A stretch of DNA of 64,000 nucleotides from JANQPX01 sp050633905 (lineage in GTDB: Bacteria; Pseudomonadota; Alphaproteobacteria; Geminicoccales; Geminicoccaceae), in the NCBI GenBank assembly GCA_050633905.1, contig JBOEHJ010000045.1:1-64000 (forward strand), written 5' to 3'. Each line of letters starts with the position of its first letter. Position 1 is the first letter of the stretch. The notes under the pieces were generated by a model. The model was not told the origin of the DNA. It did not search any database and saw only the letters and a list, made by a program, of their open reading frames with translations. The translations under genes and the position numbers were made by a program. This document shows, piece by piece, positions 17,672 to 26,743 of the stretch.

Positions 17672-18616
17672 CTAGTTGGTGAATTTGATGACCACCTCGA
17701 CCAAATCATTGCCGTCGCTGACTGGCGGTCCTGCCGTCGATGCTAACGTTCCTAAAGTTCGGTCAGCCGAGACGATCTCGACGTTTTCGCCACAACCGGC
17801 ATTGGAGCGCAAGGCCTCGACCACGTAACGCTCGCGGGCATCTGCCAGGCTGCTGTCACCATCGCTCATGTCTGCATAGCTCGCGACCTCGATTTTTGTC
17901 GCATCGAAGATCGTTGCATATTGGCAGGCTTCTGCGATCCGCCGTTTTGCATCTTGATCCAACGTTGTGGCGTCGGCCCCGAAGTCGAGCAGGAATGTAC
18001 TCGCGCCCTGCCTTACTTCTGCTTCGGGCAAGGTATCATCGTGAGCCAGATGTGCTGATAGGTTGGCTTCGCCGATCTCTTCGTAATAGCGGGCAGCCCC
18101 GGGGTGAAGAGGCAAGGTCAACCCGACCAACGCCTTGTCGGCGGAAAGATCCCAAGAACGCTGATTAAGACCTTCGAAAAAAACACCGTTCTCGAGTATC
18201 GCTTTGGTGATGAAATAAATACCCCTATTCGAAACGTCAGCCCGTGTGATCAGTTCAAGCGACGGCCCCGATTCGACGTCAACTCGATTGAATGTCATGA
18301 TGCTTCGAAGATCTGCGCGCTGACGTCGTGTTGCCGGTTCCCATCCAACCAGGTTTGCGACCTTCTCTTTATCGATGATGGAAAGATCGGCGGCAATATC
18401 TCGGTTGCCAAGTTCTACCAGTGTCAGATCGATGCCGTCACTTGGGAGCAGTTTGACCTTGACCAGGGATGTCACGCCGACCCCTAGAACAAAGCTTTCA
18501 CTACCTGGTTCGCCGGCACCGAGATAGAGATCCAAGACGGACTGGCCAAAGGCAAGCGAACATAGCAATAGTTGAGCTGGTATCAGAAAAAACCCGTACA
18601 ACGCCTTACGAAACAT
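17672..18616 (-). CDS. Compact TAXI-like periplasmic protein with OmpA-like C-terminus
   Basis: 314 residues with a signal peptide (about 1-22, cleavage near LAFGQ). The N-terminal region has GEPGSESFVLG in place of the usual TAXI opening. Residues 125-185 carry the conserved end of TAXI binding proteins: DVSNRGIYFITKAILENGVFF and LTLPLHPGAARYYEEIG. The middle of a normal TAXI protein seems shortened. The last 105 residues look like a degenerate OmpA peptidoglycan-binding fold (LDFGADATTLDQDAKRRIAEA ... ASYADMSDGDSSLADARERYVVEAL). ATG 18616 has GGGAG 6 bases upstream. A paralog lies at 44118. No TRAP permease is nearby. Confidence 0.6.
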   Translation of the reverse strand: MFRKALYGFFLIPAQLLLCSLAFGQSVLDLYLGAGEPGSESFVLGVGVTSLVKVKLLPSDGIDLTLVELGNRDIAADLSIIDKEKVANLVGWEPATRRQRADLRSIMTFNRVDVESGPSLELITRADVSNRGIYFITKAILENGVFFEGLNQRSWDLSADKALVGLTLPLHPGAARYYEEIGEANLSAHLAHDDTLPEAEVRQGASTFLLDFGADATTLDQDAKRRIAEACQYATIFDATKIEVASYADMSDGDSSLADARERYVVEALRSNAGCGENVEIVSADRTLGTLASTAGPPVSDGNDLVEVVIKFTN

Positions 18617-18958
18617 CGATACTCCCACGAAACGCTCAACCCATCAGGTTCAGCGCAGGCCCTCTCAACAAGGAACGGATCTGGGATTGTTTCCTAGCGA
18701 TCATGCTCGTTTATATGCCATATCTTAAGCGGACTCTTGCTACTTTAGAAGGCAAAAACAAATTGATCATATGACTAAAAGCCATCCAGGTCACCTTTTA
18801 GATTATTAAGTCTATCATCCCCCAACACCTTATCCGCTAACTATAGCGAGGGACCAGGTAAATGCCAGTTCTAGCTTCGTGTAAAATGCTTTCGTGATGC
18901 GACTATCTAACTCATCGCCATCACCTTTCTTCGGTCTAAAAGCGGGAGTGCTTGATCA
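18617..18958. other. Intergenic region upstream of glnE
   Basis: A divergent region holding the promoters of the TAXI-like gene and glnE. It is AT-rich around 18700-18850. I see no gene, repeat or clear operator in it. Confidence 0.35.
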
Positions 18959-21928
18959 ATGTCCGGCCAGTCCATTCATCCTCCCGAACATCTGCCGGGG
19001 CCAAGTGATCAAGCATTAGCAGAGCGACATCTTGCTCGTTGGCAAATGTTGAACATCGAGATCTCGGACAATATCTTCGGTTCGTCTTCAGCGACGATCT
19101 GTCGGCAGCTTCTAACGGCCGTTTTTGGTAATAGCCCCTTTCTAACCGACGCGGTTTTTGCCGAACCGACGATTATTGCAGATTTCTTCGACATCGGCGC
19201 GGATGAGACTTTCGCACAGCTTATCGCCGACCTCGACGGTGACAACACGGTGCTACGTGCTGCCTTGATGGTCAGGCTGCGTAAAGCAAGGCGCTGCGTC
19301 GCCTTGATTGCCGCACTCGCCGATATTTCTGGCGTCTGGGCGCTCGAGCAGGTTACCTTAGCGCTGAGCAGATTTGCTGATGTCGCCACGGAGAAAGCCC
19401 TAGCACTCGCCTTAAAAGAGCTCGAGGCCAAAGGCGACCTGATGCTGCCGGAGACGGCCAACCCGACGTCGGAAGCAGGGCTGATTGTTCTCGGCATGGG
19501 CAAGCTCGGTGCCTTCGAGCTTAACTATTCGAGCGATATCGATCTGATTGTCCTCTTCGATCTTGCCCGGTTCAAGCCAGCTGGCAAGGACAGCGCCATG
19601 GCGCTTGCCGTGCGAGCAACCCGAACGATTGTTTATGTTTTGGAACAGCGGACCCGGGATGGTTACGTCTTTCGCACCGACCTTCGTCTCCGCCCGCATC
19701 CGCCCGGCCAGCCACTCGCGCTCTCCGTTGACGATGCCGAACTCTATTATGAGCGGTTCGGACAGAACTGGGAGCGGGCTGCGATGATCAAGGCGCGCGT
19801 CATCGCCGGCGACAAAGAGGCGGGCGAGCGTTTTCTCAAGAATATCGGCCCTTTTCTCTGGCGAAAGCATCTGGATTATGCGGCCATTCGCGACATTCAT
19901 GCGATCAAACGCCAGATTAACAGCCATCGTGGTCATGGCAGCCTGCGCGTCCAGGGCCACGATCTCAAAGTCGGGCGCGGCGGTATCCGAGAAATCGAGT
20001 TTTTCGTTCAGACCCAGCAGCTCATTCTCGGCGGACGTGTCCCGAAACTTCGCCTGCGCAGCACGATCCAAGCCTTGGATGCACTGGTCGAGGCTCGCTG
20101 GTTGGCAGCTGGTACCGCCGAAGATCTTAAGCAGGCCTACAGGTTCCTGCGCGCTTTGGAACACCGTCTTCAGATGGTCCAGGACAAGCAGACACATCAG
20201 CTTCCCGAAGACCCCGAGGCCTTCGCCGATATCGCGACGTTCATGGGTGTCAATGATTCCCAAAGCTTCGAAGCCGTTGTTCGGCAGAGGCTGGAGACAG
20301 TGGAACGGCATTATGCCGCCTTGTTCGAGAGCAGCCTGGATCTTGGCGGCAGCGGTGCCTTGGTTTTTACCGGCACCGAAGATGATCCGGCAACCTTGAA
20401 AACCCTCGAGGCGATGGGGTTCAAGCGGCCAGCCGAGATCGTCGAGATCGTCCGCAATTGGCACCGCGGCCATATCCGCGCCACGCGAACACCCACTGCC
20501 CGCGAGCTGTTGACGGAACTGATGCCCGAACTGCTGCGCGCACTTGGCGGCCAGGCGGATCCCGATACAGCCTTTCAACGTTTTGCCCATTTCATGCAAA
20601 CCCTACCCGCAGGGGTTCAGCTTTTTTCGCTGTTCCGTGCCAATCCCAGGCTGCTTGCTTTGGTGACCGATCTGATGGGTATCGCCCCTCGTCTCGCCGG
20701 TCATCTAAGCCAGAATGTCAGCCTGTTCGATGCCATGCTCGCCCCGAATTTTCTCGAACCTCTTGGCTCGCCCGACGATCTTGAGCGTGACTTCAAGGAG
20801 ATGATTGGCGAGGCCGACGATCTGCAGGATGTGCTGGACCTGACGCGTCGATGGACCCAGGCCCGTGAATTTCAAATCGGCATGCAGATCCTTCTCGGGC
20901 AAAGCGACGGTGCCACGGCAAGCGCACCACTGACCGCAATGGCTGAGGTCGTGATCCGACAGCTCCTGCCCAGGGTTGAGAATTGGCTTGCAAACCAGCA
21001 CGGGCGCTTGAAGGGGGGGCAATTCGCCGTTCTGGCGCTGGGCAAGCTCGGCTCATCAGAACTCAGCATCGGCTCGGATCTGGATCTCATTTTCGTCTTC
21101 GATGCCAAGTCCGAAGCGTCGTCGGATGGTCCTCTCCCCTTACCGGCTCCTACATATTTTGCAAGGCTAGGTCAGCGGCTGGTGAGCGCCCTTACCGCCA
21201 AGACGGCGGAGGGAAGTCTCTACGAGATCGATACCAGGCTTCGCCCCTCGGGTAATCTCGGCCCGGTCGCCTGCTCGATCGAAAGTTTCGAACGCTATCA
21301 GCTTGAGAATGCCAAGATCTGGGAGCACCAGGCACTCACCCGCTGCCGCGTGGTTGCTGGCGCCGATGAGCTCAAAGCGTCCGTTGATCGGATCGTCGCA
21401 AAAGCGCTTGCCAAGAAACGAGATGTCGACCAGCTCGCCAGAGAGGTGCGGGCAATGCGCCTTCGCATCTTCAAGGAGCATGGCAGCGCCGATCCCTGGA
21501 ACCTGAAACATGTCCAAGGCGGGCTGGTGGATGTGGAATTCCTCGCACAATATCTGCAGCTTCGCTATGCCCAGGACTATCCGGAGATCCTGACGCCAGC
21601 GACGATCGATGTCTTCGAACGCGCAGCAGGCAGGTGCATCCGATTAGAGGACAGCAGAAAGCTCATCCAAGCCGTTAAGCTCTATCGACGCTTGCAGGCC
21701 GTCCTTCGACTTTCCCTAGACAAGCGCATCGATCTGACCAAGGCGCCGAAAGGCTTGCAGGATGCGCTTGTTCATACCGCATCCCTCGATCCCGAGATCG
21801 CGCATCCCGCTCTTGACATCAACGCCCTGGACGAGGCTCTATCGGCGACACAAAAGGCCGTCGGCGAGCTCTTCGACGCCCATTGTTCTGAGGATCCACC
21901 CAGCGCTAAAGAAGGAAACAAGACTTGA
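18959..21928 (+). CDS. glnE: Bifunctional glutamine-synthetase adenylyltransferase/adenylyl-removing enzyme
   Basis: 989 residues. GlnE adenylylates and deadenylylates glutamine synthetase in response to PII and glutamine. Two nucleotidyltransferase domains are visible: GKLGAFELNYSSDIDLIVLFD at about 180-200 (removing domain) and GKLGSSELSIGSDLDLIFVFD at about 694-715 (transferase domain). Each carries the SDxDL metal site. The regulatory helical regions follow each domain. GGGAG lies about 10 bases before the ATG. Its stop overlaps the TTG start of the peroxiredoxin gene. The ammonium transporter earlier in the window fits the same nitrogen-control theme. Confidence 0.96.
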   Translation: MSGQSIHPPEHLPGPSDQALAERHLARWQMLNIEISDNIFGSSSATICRQLLTAVFGNSPFLTDAVFAEPTIIADFFDIGADETFAQLIADLDGDNTVLRAALMVRLRKARRCVALIAALADISGVWALEQVTLALSRFADVATEKALALALKELEAKGDLMLPETANPTSEAGLIVLGMGKLGAFELNYSSDIDLIVLFDLARFKPAGKDSAMALAVRATRTIVYVLEQRTRDGYVFRTDLRLRPHPPGQPLALSVDDAELYYERFGQNWERAAMIKARVIAGDKEAGERFLKNIGPFLWRKHLDYAAIRDIHAIKRQINSHRGHGSLRVQGHDLKVGRGGIREIEFFVQTQQLILGGRVPKLRLRSTIQALDALVEARWLAAGTAEDLKQAYRFLRALEHRLQMVQDKQTHQLPEDPEAFADIATFMGVNDSQSFEAVVRQRLETVERHYAALFESSLDLGGSGALVFTGTEDDPATLKTLEAMGFKRPAEIVEIVRNWHRGHIRATRTPTARELLTELMPELLRALGGQADPDTAFQRFAHFMQTLPAGVQLFSLFRANPRLLALVTDLMGIAPRLAGHLSQNVSLFDAMLAPNFLEPLGSPDDLERDFKEMIGEADDLQDVLDLTRRWTQAREFQIGMQILLGQSDGATASAPLTAMAEVVIRQLLPRVENWLANQHGRLKGGQFAVLALGKLGSSELSIGSDLDLIFVFDAKSEASSDGPLPLPAPTYFARLGQRLVSALTAKTAEGSLYEIDTRLRPSGNLGPVACSIESFERYQLENAKIWEHQALTRCRVVAGADELKASVDRIVAKALAKKRDVDQLAREVRAMRLRIFKEHGSADPWNLKHVQGGLVDVEFLAQYLQLRYAQDYPEILTPATIDVFERAAGRCIRLEDSRKLIQAVKLYRRLQAVLRLSLDKRIDLTKAPKGLQDALVHTASLDPEIAHPALDINALDEALSATQKAVGELFDAHCSEDPPSAKEGNKT

Positions 21929-22401
21929 GCCAGACCGATGAACTGGAAGGCAAGCCACTTCCCGCATTCGACCTGCCAACAGATGGTGGCGGTCAGGTCA
22001 GCAATGCCGATTTCACCGGGAAGATGCTGGTCCTCTACATTTACCCGAAAGACGACACCTCGGGCTGCACCAAGGAAAGCATCGGCTTCATGGAGGCGTA
22101 CCAGGATTTCCAGGCAGCCGGTGCAGAGATCGTCGGCTTGTCCAAGGACGGGGTCAAAAGCCATGACAAGTTCAAGGCTAAATACAACTTTCCCTTCACC
22201 TTGCTTGCTGATGAAGACACCAAGCTAATCGATGCGCTCGGATCCTGGGTCGAAAAGAGCATGTACGGCAAAAAATATATGGGTGCTGATCGCTCGACAT
22301 TCCTGGTGGATGGCAGCGGTGCAATCCAAAAAGTCTGGCGCAAGGTCAAGGTTCCAGGCCATGTCGATGAGGTGCTAAAGGCTGTCAAGTCGATGACCTA
22401 G
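21925..22401 (+). CDS. bcp: Bcp-type peroxiredoxin (thioredoxin-dependent thiol peroxidase), single-cysteine form
   Basis: 158-residue cytosolic peroxidase of the Bcp/PrxQ group. The peroxidatic Cys48 is in YPKDDTSGCTKE. The position five residues on, where many Bcp proteins have the resolving cysteine, is Ile53 and there is no other cysteine, so this copy must use a one-cysteine mechanism. The start is TTG at 21925, overlapping the glnE stop as TTGA, with AAGGAA upstream; there is no in-frame ATG before the catalytic region. glnE-bcp coupling is seen in other alphaproteobacteria. A stop-associated repeat marks its end. Confidence 0.9.
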   Translation: MSQTDELEGKPLPAFDLPTDGGGQVSNADFTGKMLVLYIYPKDDTSGCTKESIGFMEAYQDFQAAGAEIVGLSKDGVKSHDKFKAKYNFPFTLLADEDTKLIDALGSWVEKSMYGKKYMGADRSTFLVDGSGAIQKVWRKVKVPGHVDEVLKAVKSMT

Positions 22402-22440
22402 CGGTGGCGTGGCCACCTCAGTTGGTTCCTGCCGTCATGG
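22399..22440 (+). repeat. Stop-codon-associated repeat, copy 2
   Basis: It starts at the bcp TAG. GGTGGC-GTG-GCCACC forms a perfect 6-bp hairpin, followed by TCAGTTGGTTCCTGCCGTC. This is the best-preserved copy. There is no T-run. Confidence 0.7.
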
Positions 22441-22489
22441 CCAATGTAGAGGATAGGCGACCACGTTGATGACGGTCGGCGAAAGACTC

Positions 22490-22744
22490 TTATAGGAGGC
22501 TGGACAGGTCGGCTTTCTCGACAACATAGAGAAAAACATCATCCTGCTTTTCCTCACGTAGCAGCTTGTGTCCGGTCGCCTCGATGAACATGTCAAAATC
22601 GCGCTTGGAGGTGGGATCGGTAGCCAGCACGCAGATCGTTGCACCGGGTTCGACCACCATCAGTGCCTGTCTGGTCTTAATAAGCGGCATCGGGCAGGCA
22701 AGCCCGCGAGCATCGATAAAAACGTCGTATTTTTCGTCCGTCAA
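22490..22744 (-). CDS. tusA: TusA/SirA-family sulfurtransferase
   Basis: 84-residue sulfur-carrier protein. It shows the family motif ARGLACPMPLIKTRQAL with persulfide Cys17 in the CPxP signature. The TusA fold length is standard. Start is TTG 22744 with a weak ribosome binding site. It stands alone, convergent with bcp. Whether it serves tRNA thiolation, molybdenum cofactor or another acceptor cannot be told. Confidence 0.9.
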   Translation of the reverse strand: MTDEKYDVFIDARGLACPMPLIKTRQALMVVEPGATICVLATDPTSKRDFDMFIEATGHKLLREEKQDDVFLYVVEKADLSSLL

Positions 22745-22982
22745 TGAGACCGATCCCGATCGCTTGTGATTGACATTCGCCTGATAGAAGGCCGTATTCG
22801 GTCGAAAGTTGCCAGCGCCTGCCTGCGGTCATTTCCCAACATCAGCTGTGTCAAACCTCATTGATTGGCCGTGAGGCGTCGTGGTCTGGTTTCGTCTCGC
22901 CGCAAAGTCTTCTAGAGTTTGTCCCAAGCATTTGGGACTGTCTACAGCAGGTCCATTTTCTCGAACCAATGATGAGATGGTC

Positions 22983-23729
22983 ATGAGCCAACCCGATCCG
23001 ATCATTCGGCTGGATAAGGTGACGAAACGTTTTGGCGATTTTTCGGCCTTGAAGCAGGTGGACTTTACCGTCAATTTTGGCGAAAGGGTCGTGGTCTGCG
23101 GGCCCTCAGGTTCTGGGAAATCCACGCTTATCCGCTGCGTCAACCAGTTGGAACGGCATGATGAGGGGCGGGTGGTGGTCGATGGCACCGAGCTGAATGA
23201 CGATGTCAAGAATATCACCGCGGTCCGTCGCGAGGTCGGTATGGTGTTTCAGCAGTTCAATCTCTTCCCCCATCTGACCGTCCTCGATAATCTCATGCTC
23301 GCCCCGATCCGTGCCCGAAAGCTGCCGAAATCGGAGGCTGAAGCTATCGCTAGACAATACCTGGAGCGGGTGCGTATTCCCGAACAGGCGGACAAATACC
23401 CAACCCAGCTCTCCGGTGGACAGCAGCAGCGGGTCGCGATCGCGCGAAGCCTTTGTATGCAGCCGAAAATCATGTTGTTCGACGAGCCGACATCGGCCCT
23501 TGATCCCGAGATGATCAAGGAGGTTCTGGATGTCATGATCGAGCTTGCCGAGGAAGGCATGACCATGGTCTGCGTGACCCACGAGATGGGCTTTGCCAAG
23601 AAAGTCGCCGACAAGATGGTGTTTATGGATCAGGGCGAAATCGTCGAGGTCGGGACGCCGAGCGCATTTTTTTCGGCACCTGAGAACGAACGGACACAGC
23701 GTTTTCTTGGTCAGATCCTGGCCCACTGA
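22983..23729 (+). CDS. Polar amino-acid ABC transporter ATPase (GlnQ/HisP-like), orphan
   Basis: 248-residue ATPase of the polar amino-acid uptake group. It shows Walker A GPSGSGKST near residue 40, signature LSGGQQQRVAIARSL, Walker B IMLFDEPTSALDPE and H-loop VTHEMGFA. I chose ATG 22983 (MSQPDPIIRL); an ATG at 22977 is two codons upstream. No permease or binding protein lies next to it. The next gene is a LysE exporter 17 bases downstream, probably in the same transcript. Confidence 0.9.
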   Translation: MSQPDPIIRLDKVTKRFGDFSALKQVDFTVNFGERVVVCGPSGSGKSTLIRCVNQLERHDEGRVVVDGTELNDDVKNITAVRREVGMVFQQFNLFPHLTVLDNLMLAPIRARKLPKSEAEAIARQYLERVRIPEQADKYPTQLSGGQQQRVAIARSLCMQPKIMLFDEPTSALDPEMIKEVLDVMIELAEEGMTMVCVTHEMGFAKKVADKMVFMDQGEIVEVGTPSAFFSAPENERTQRFLGQILAH

Positions 23730-23746
23730 TCGTCGAAGGAGCCGAC

Positions 23747-24364
23747 ATGCTGGCGATCGATATACTCTTGCCGTTCACCGCCGCTAGTATTGCAATCGCC
23801 ATCGTGCCCGGCCCATCAGTAACCTTGATCATCGCTAACAGCCTTCGCCATGGCACGCGTGCCGGTCTGTTGAGTGTCGCCGGCACGCAGATTGGTTTGG
23901 CGATGATGCTGGCCGTTCTTGCTGCTGGTCTGTCGACGATCATCGAGCATATGGGCTGGATCTTCGATTGGCTTCGCCTCTTCGGTGCCGCCTATCTAAT
24001 CTGGCTCGGCATCAAGCTCTGGCGTTCCGACGGCAAGCTCGGCAGCACTGACGACAGCGCCCCAAGCCACAAAAACTTCTTTTGGGAGGGGCTTTTGGTG
24101 GTTTGGTCGAACCCGAAAGCGCTCCTATTCTTCGGCGCTTTCATTCCGCAATTCGTCAATCCGACAGGCGATGCCGTCTTCCAGACCCTGCTGCTGGGCG
24201 GGATCTTCATGATCACGGCAACCGTGCTGGATAGCGGCTATGCCCTTGCCGCTGGCCAGGCCGGGCGCTGGATGACCGGAACCAAGGTCCGTTTGCTTGA
24301 GCGCATAAGCGGCAGCTTTCTAATCGGCGGCGGCCTTTGGCTTGCGTTTAACCGCAAGGGGTGA
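23747..24364 (+). CDS. LysE/RhtB-family exporter
   Basis: 205-residue inner-membrane protein with about six hydrophobic segments. It has the family N-terminus LPFTAASIAIAIVPGPSVTLII (PGP motif) and WLGIKLWRS and WSNPKALLFFGAFIPQF. AAGGAG precedes the ATG. The family exports amino acids or their analogues. Co-transcription with an amino-acid ABC ATPase is suggestive, but the substrate is unknown. Confidence 0.88.
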   Translation: MLAIDILLPFTAASIAIAIVPGPSVTLIIANSLRHGTRAGLLSVAGTQIGLAMMLAVLAAGLSTIIEHMGWIFDWLRLFGAAYLIWLGIKLWRSDGKLGSTDDSAPSHKNFFWEGLLVVWSNPKALLFFGAFIPQFVNPTGDAVFQTLLLGGIFMITATVLDSGYALAAGQAGRWMTGTKVRLLERISGSFLIGGGLWLAFNRKG

Positions 24365-24542
24365 GTTTTCTTGGGTAAGGAAAATGCCGATCTCTGCAAA
24401 ACCTACAGAACTGATCCGGCATGGTGCGATGATAGAGCTGCTCACATTCTGCGTCGGTCGACCGAGCAAAGTCCTGGGATAAAGCCGGATCGATCTCGCC
24501 GTAATTGGACCATCGCGACCAGGGCACTCCCCGGACAGGTTG

Positions 24543-24588
24543 GACCAGCCCTCTCTCCCACCCAACCAGCCGACATGGTGGTATCCTG
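24543..24588 (+). repeat. G-type intergenic repeat, copy 1
   Basis: GGACCAGCCCTCTCTCCC, then AACCAGCCGACATGGT. It aligns with 35394-35440 over about 45 bases and, more briefly, with 29631-29653. GGTTGG just before it and CCAACC inside it are inverted. Confidence 0.55.
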
Positions 24589-24618
24589 AAGGTGTCTCTG
24601 CGAGCGAGAGAGCAGGCG

Positions 24619-24656
24619 CTGCATAAACCTCCTGCGGCAATCCTTTAACAAACGAT
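24619..24656 (-). repeat. F-type repeat, copy 1
   Basis: GCTGCATAAACCTCCTGCGG followed by CAATCCTTTAACAAACG on the plus strand. It matches 63007-63042 at about 30 of 37 positions. The minus strand carries AGGAGGTTTA, which resembles a ribosome binding site and encodes a shared QEVYAAPAL-like peptide with no start in common. Confidence 0.55.
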
Positions 24657-24704
24657 CCGATTGGTTTCAACTCGCACTAGGCTCTTGCGAGTACGCTCCT
24701 TCAA

Positions 24705-24777
24705 GGTCCATGTGATCTTGGGAATCCAGGCCATGCACCCATGTTTTGGCAGGCGGTTTCCTAGGGCCGCATGGACC
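24705..24777 (+). repeat. Hairpin element family, copy E
   Basis: Arms at 24705-24727 and 24755-24777 pair at 21 of 23 positions (17 Watson-Crick, 4 G-T). A short, divergent tail with CTAAGGAA follows near 24808-24815. It lies between convergent genes and shares the GGAATCC core with the other copies. Confidence 0.65.
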
Positions 24778-24886
24778 AGCTGTCATCTTTGCGGACACTT
24801 GCTAAGGAAGCTTTATGGAGCCGTTTTCTCGATCCAATCCAGTCAAGCTGCGAAGTCGGATAGCCTCGATGAGGTCGTCACACGAT

Positions 24887-25924
24887 CTAAACCATCACGT
24901 CGAAGACAAAGCCGATCAGGATGGCGCCACCGATCCCAAAGATGACATAGGCGGTGAAGACTGACGTCTTGACTAGGGACCAGACAGCCGCCATCGCCGG
25001 GATGCAACTCACTGCACCCGCCATCATGAAGGCCATGCCGGCTCCTGCACTCATGCCCTGCTCCATCAGACCCGCCACCAAAGGAGGGGCGGCGTAGCTG
25101 TTGAGATAGGCGGGTGCGCCGACGAGTGCCCCGATCACAATCGGCATCAGTCCCTCGCCGCCGACAGCCGCCCCGATCAGCTCGGCCGGGATATAGGTGA
25201 CTAGGAGGCCTTGGAGAAGATAGGCGAAGGTTAGCCATTTCAGAAGGAAAACGCCGTTACTTAGGGCTTGCTCCTGGAAAATCTGGACGCGCGGATCCTC
25301 GGTCCAAAAGCGCCAGACTGGCTTGCCCGCGAAGGGCGTCGATTTGGAGCAGCAGGAGCCGCCGGCATCTTGCGCTTTTAGCGGATCGGCGAACAGGCCC
25401 TGGCTTACCAAGAGACGGACCAAAAAACCGCCCATGAGGCCAACGAAGACAGCACCGACCATCTTGCCTACCGCAAAATCCCAGCCAAGTGCGGAGGCCG
25501 TGATGAACAGGGTTGGCGGGTCGATCAGTGGTGAGGATAGCCAAAACGCCATCACGGCGGAAAGCGGAGCGCCAAGTGCTAGCAGGCCTGCGATGAAGGG
25601 GATCACTTCGCAGGAGCAGAAAGGAGCGAGCCCACCGAACAACGCGGCAAGGAAGATCATCCGGGTTTCCCGGCCTTGGAATGCGCGGGCGATGATCGCT
25701 TCCGCCCCGCTGGCTTTCAACCAGGCGATCAGCAGCACGGCGACCATGATATAGGGTGCCGTGCCAAGCAGAGCCGTGATCGCGGTTGTGACGATGCCTC
25801 GAACATTGGCGGGATCGAGGATCAATACGCTAAGGAGGATCAGTCCGATCAATCCCCAGACCGAACGCAGCCCCTCGAGCCCGCGACGCCAGACGGCTGG
25901 AACGCCGACACCGATATCGGTCAT
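24887..25924 (-). CDS. Permease of the DUF318/ArsP-like family (metal or metalloid efflux)
   Basis: 345-residue polytopic membrane protein with eight or so hydrophobic segments. The signature APFCSCEVIPFIAGLLALG matches this permease family. The central cytoplasmic loop has a CC pair (AGGSCCSKSTPF) that could bind metal. The second half repeats the permease fold (VGAPAYLNSYAAPPLV). The start overlaps the ArsR stop by 4 bases (ATGA), so the two form an operon under that repressor. Likely exports a metal(loid); which one is unknown. Confidence 0.85.
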   Translation of the reverse strand: MTDIGVGVPAVWRRGLEGLRSVWGLIGLILLSVLILDPANVRGIVTTAITALLGTAPYIMVAVLLIAWLKASGAEAIIARAFQGRETRMIFLAALFGGLAPFCSCEVIPFIAGLLALGAPLSAVMAFWLSSPLIDPPTLFITASALGWDFAVGKMVGAVFVGLMGGFLVRLLVSQGLFADPLKAQDAGGSCCSKSTPFAGKPVWRFWTEDPRVQIFQEQALSNGVFLLKWLTFAYLLQGLLVTYIPAELIGAAVGGEGLMPIVIGALVGAPAYLNSYAAPPLVAGLMEQGMSAGAGMAFMMAGAVSCIPAMAAVWSLVKTSVFTAYVIFGIGGAILIGFVFDVMV

Positions 25925-26268
25925 GCCAAACTCCCAGAAGGCCGATGATGATGCTGTTGCTCCGGCAGATGAGGAGCGGTCGACTCACTGCAGCATTCTT
26001 TCAACAGGAACGAAGCCAGCGCCTCGATACGCGAAAATGTTGCTCGATTACGCACCACGCGCCCCTGTTTTTCCTGCTCGATCAGCCCTGCGGCAGCAAG
26101 AAAACGGAGATGATGGGCAAGGGTCGAGGCCGGCAGATCAAGTTTTTCCTGAACATCCCCCACGGACAGGCCCTCGGGACCAGCACGCACCAGGGAAAGC
26201 AGAACGTCGAGCCGTGGCTCCGACCCGACGGCAGCAAAACCCTGCGCAGCCTCTTCCAGCTCTAGCAT
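25921..26268 (-). CDS. ArsR-family metal-responsive repressor
   Basis: 115-residue winged-helix regulator (HTH VGDVQEKLDLPASTLAHHLRFLAAAGLIE). Its C-terminus carries a CC pair (LLKECCSES) and a triple-His tail (EQQHHHRP), likely metal ligands in addition to or instead of the usual ArsR helix cysteines. GGAGAG precedes the ATG. It is first in an operon with the permease and presumably represses it until metal binds. An inverted repeat lies 29-44 bases upstream. Confidence 0.88.
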   Translation of the reverse strand: MLELEEAAQGFAAVGSEPRLDVLLSLVRAGPEGLSVGDVQEKLDLPASTLAHHLRFLAAAGLIEQEKQGRVVRNRATFSRIEALASFLLKECCSESTAPHLPEQQHHHRPSGSLA

Positions 26269-26296
26269 GATCGCTCTCCAGGCATCATCACGACAT

Positions 26297-26312
26297 AACT
26301 AGAATAATAGTT
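26297..26312. promoter_or_regulatory. Possible ArsR operator
   Basis: AACTA (26297-26301) and TAGTT (26308-26312) are inverted with a 6-base spacer, in the AT-rich promoter of the ArsR/permease operon. The half-sites are short, so this is tentative. Confidence 0.4.
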
Positions 26313-26743
26313 TCTTTTGTAAAGCGCAAGCTCCATTTACAATGGGATCAATCCGCTTGGTTGAATGCTACTTGATTTATGGCAGCTAAAGCATCTTCTC
26401 GGCAGGTCGAGCCGGCCCGTTTTAGCGCCTAACCAACTCGAGGTACCCTCGTAGCAGATGGCTTGGAGGGGAAGGAGTGGGTTGGCAGTGACTGCATCTG
26501 GCCGAAAAGTGCTCAGTTGACTCGTTTCGGCCACGAGGTTGCCCTGTGATCGAAACGCAAGAACCTCGACTTTTGGAATTCTAATGGTGTCCTAGAATAG
26601 TCATTCGGGACAAGAGTGTGATTGAATCAGATCCCTCACAGGCTGCAGAAAAAGCCCCGCGCACTTGGCTGCGGCTGCTGTCGTTGACGACATGCGCCAT
26701 ATCGCCATCTCGGCTGGCAACGATTTCCTTATTCCGCAACCTG
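26313..26743. other. Intergenic region between ArsR promoter and histidine kinase
   Basis: No gene recognised. It lies downstream of the histidine kinase and upstream of ArsR. A short T-run (GGGGCTTTTT on the minus strand near 26655) could help terminate the kinase transcript but has only a weak stem. Confidence 0.35.

Noticed and set aside
19412..20599. 395-codon minus-strand frame inside glnE
   Set aside because: Antisense shadow of GlnE with no family features.
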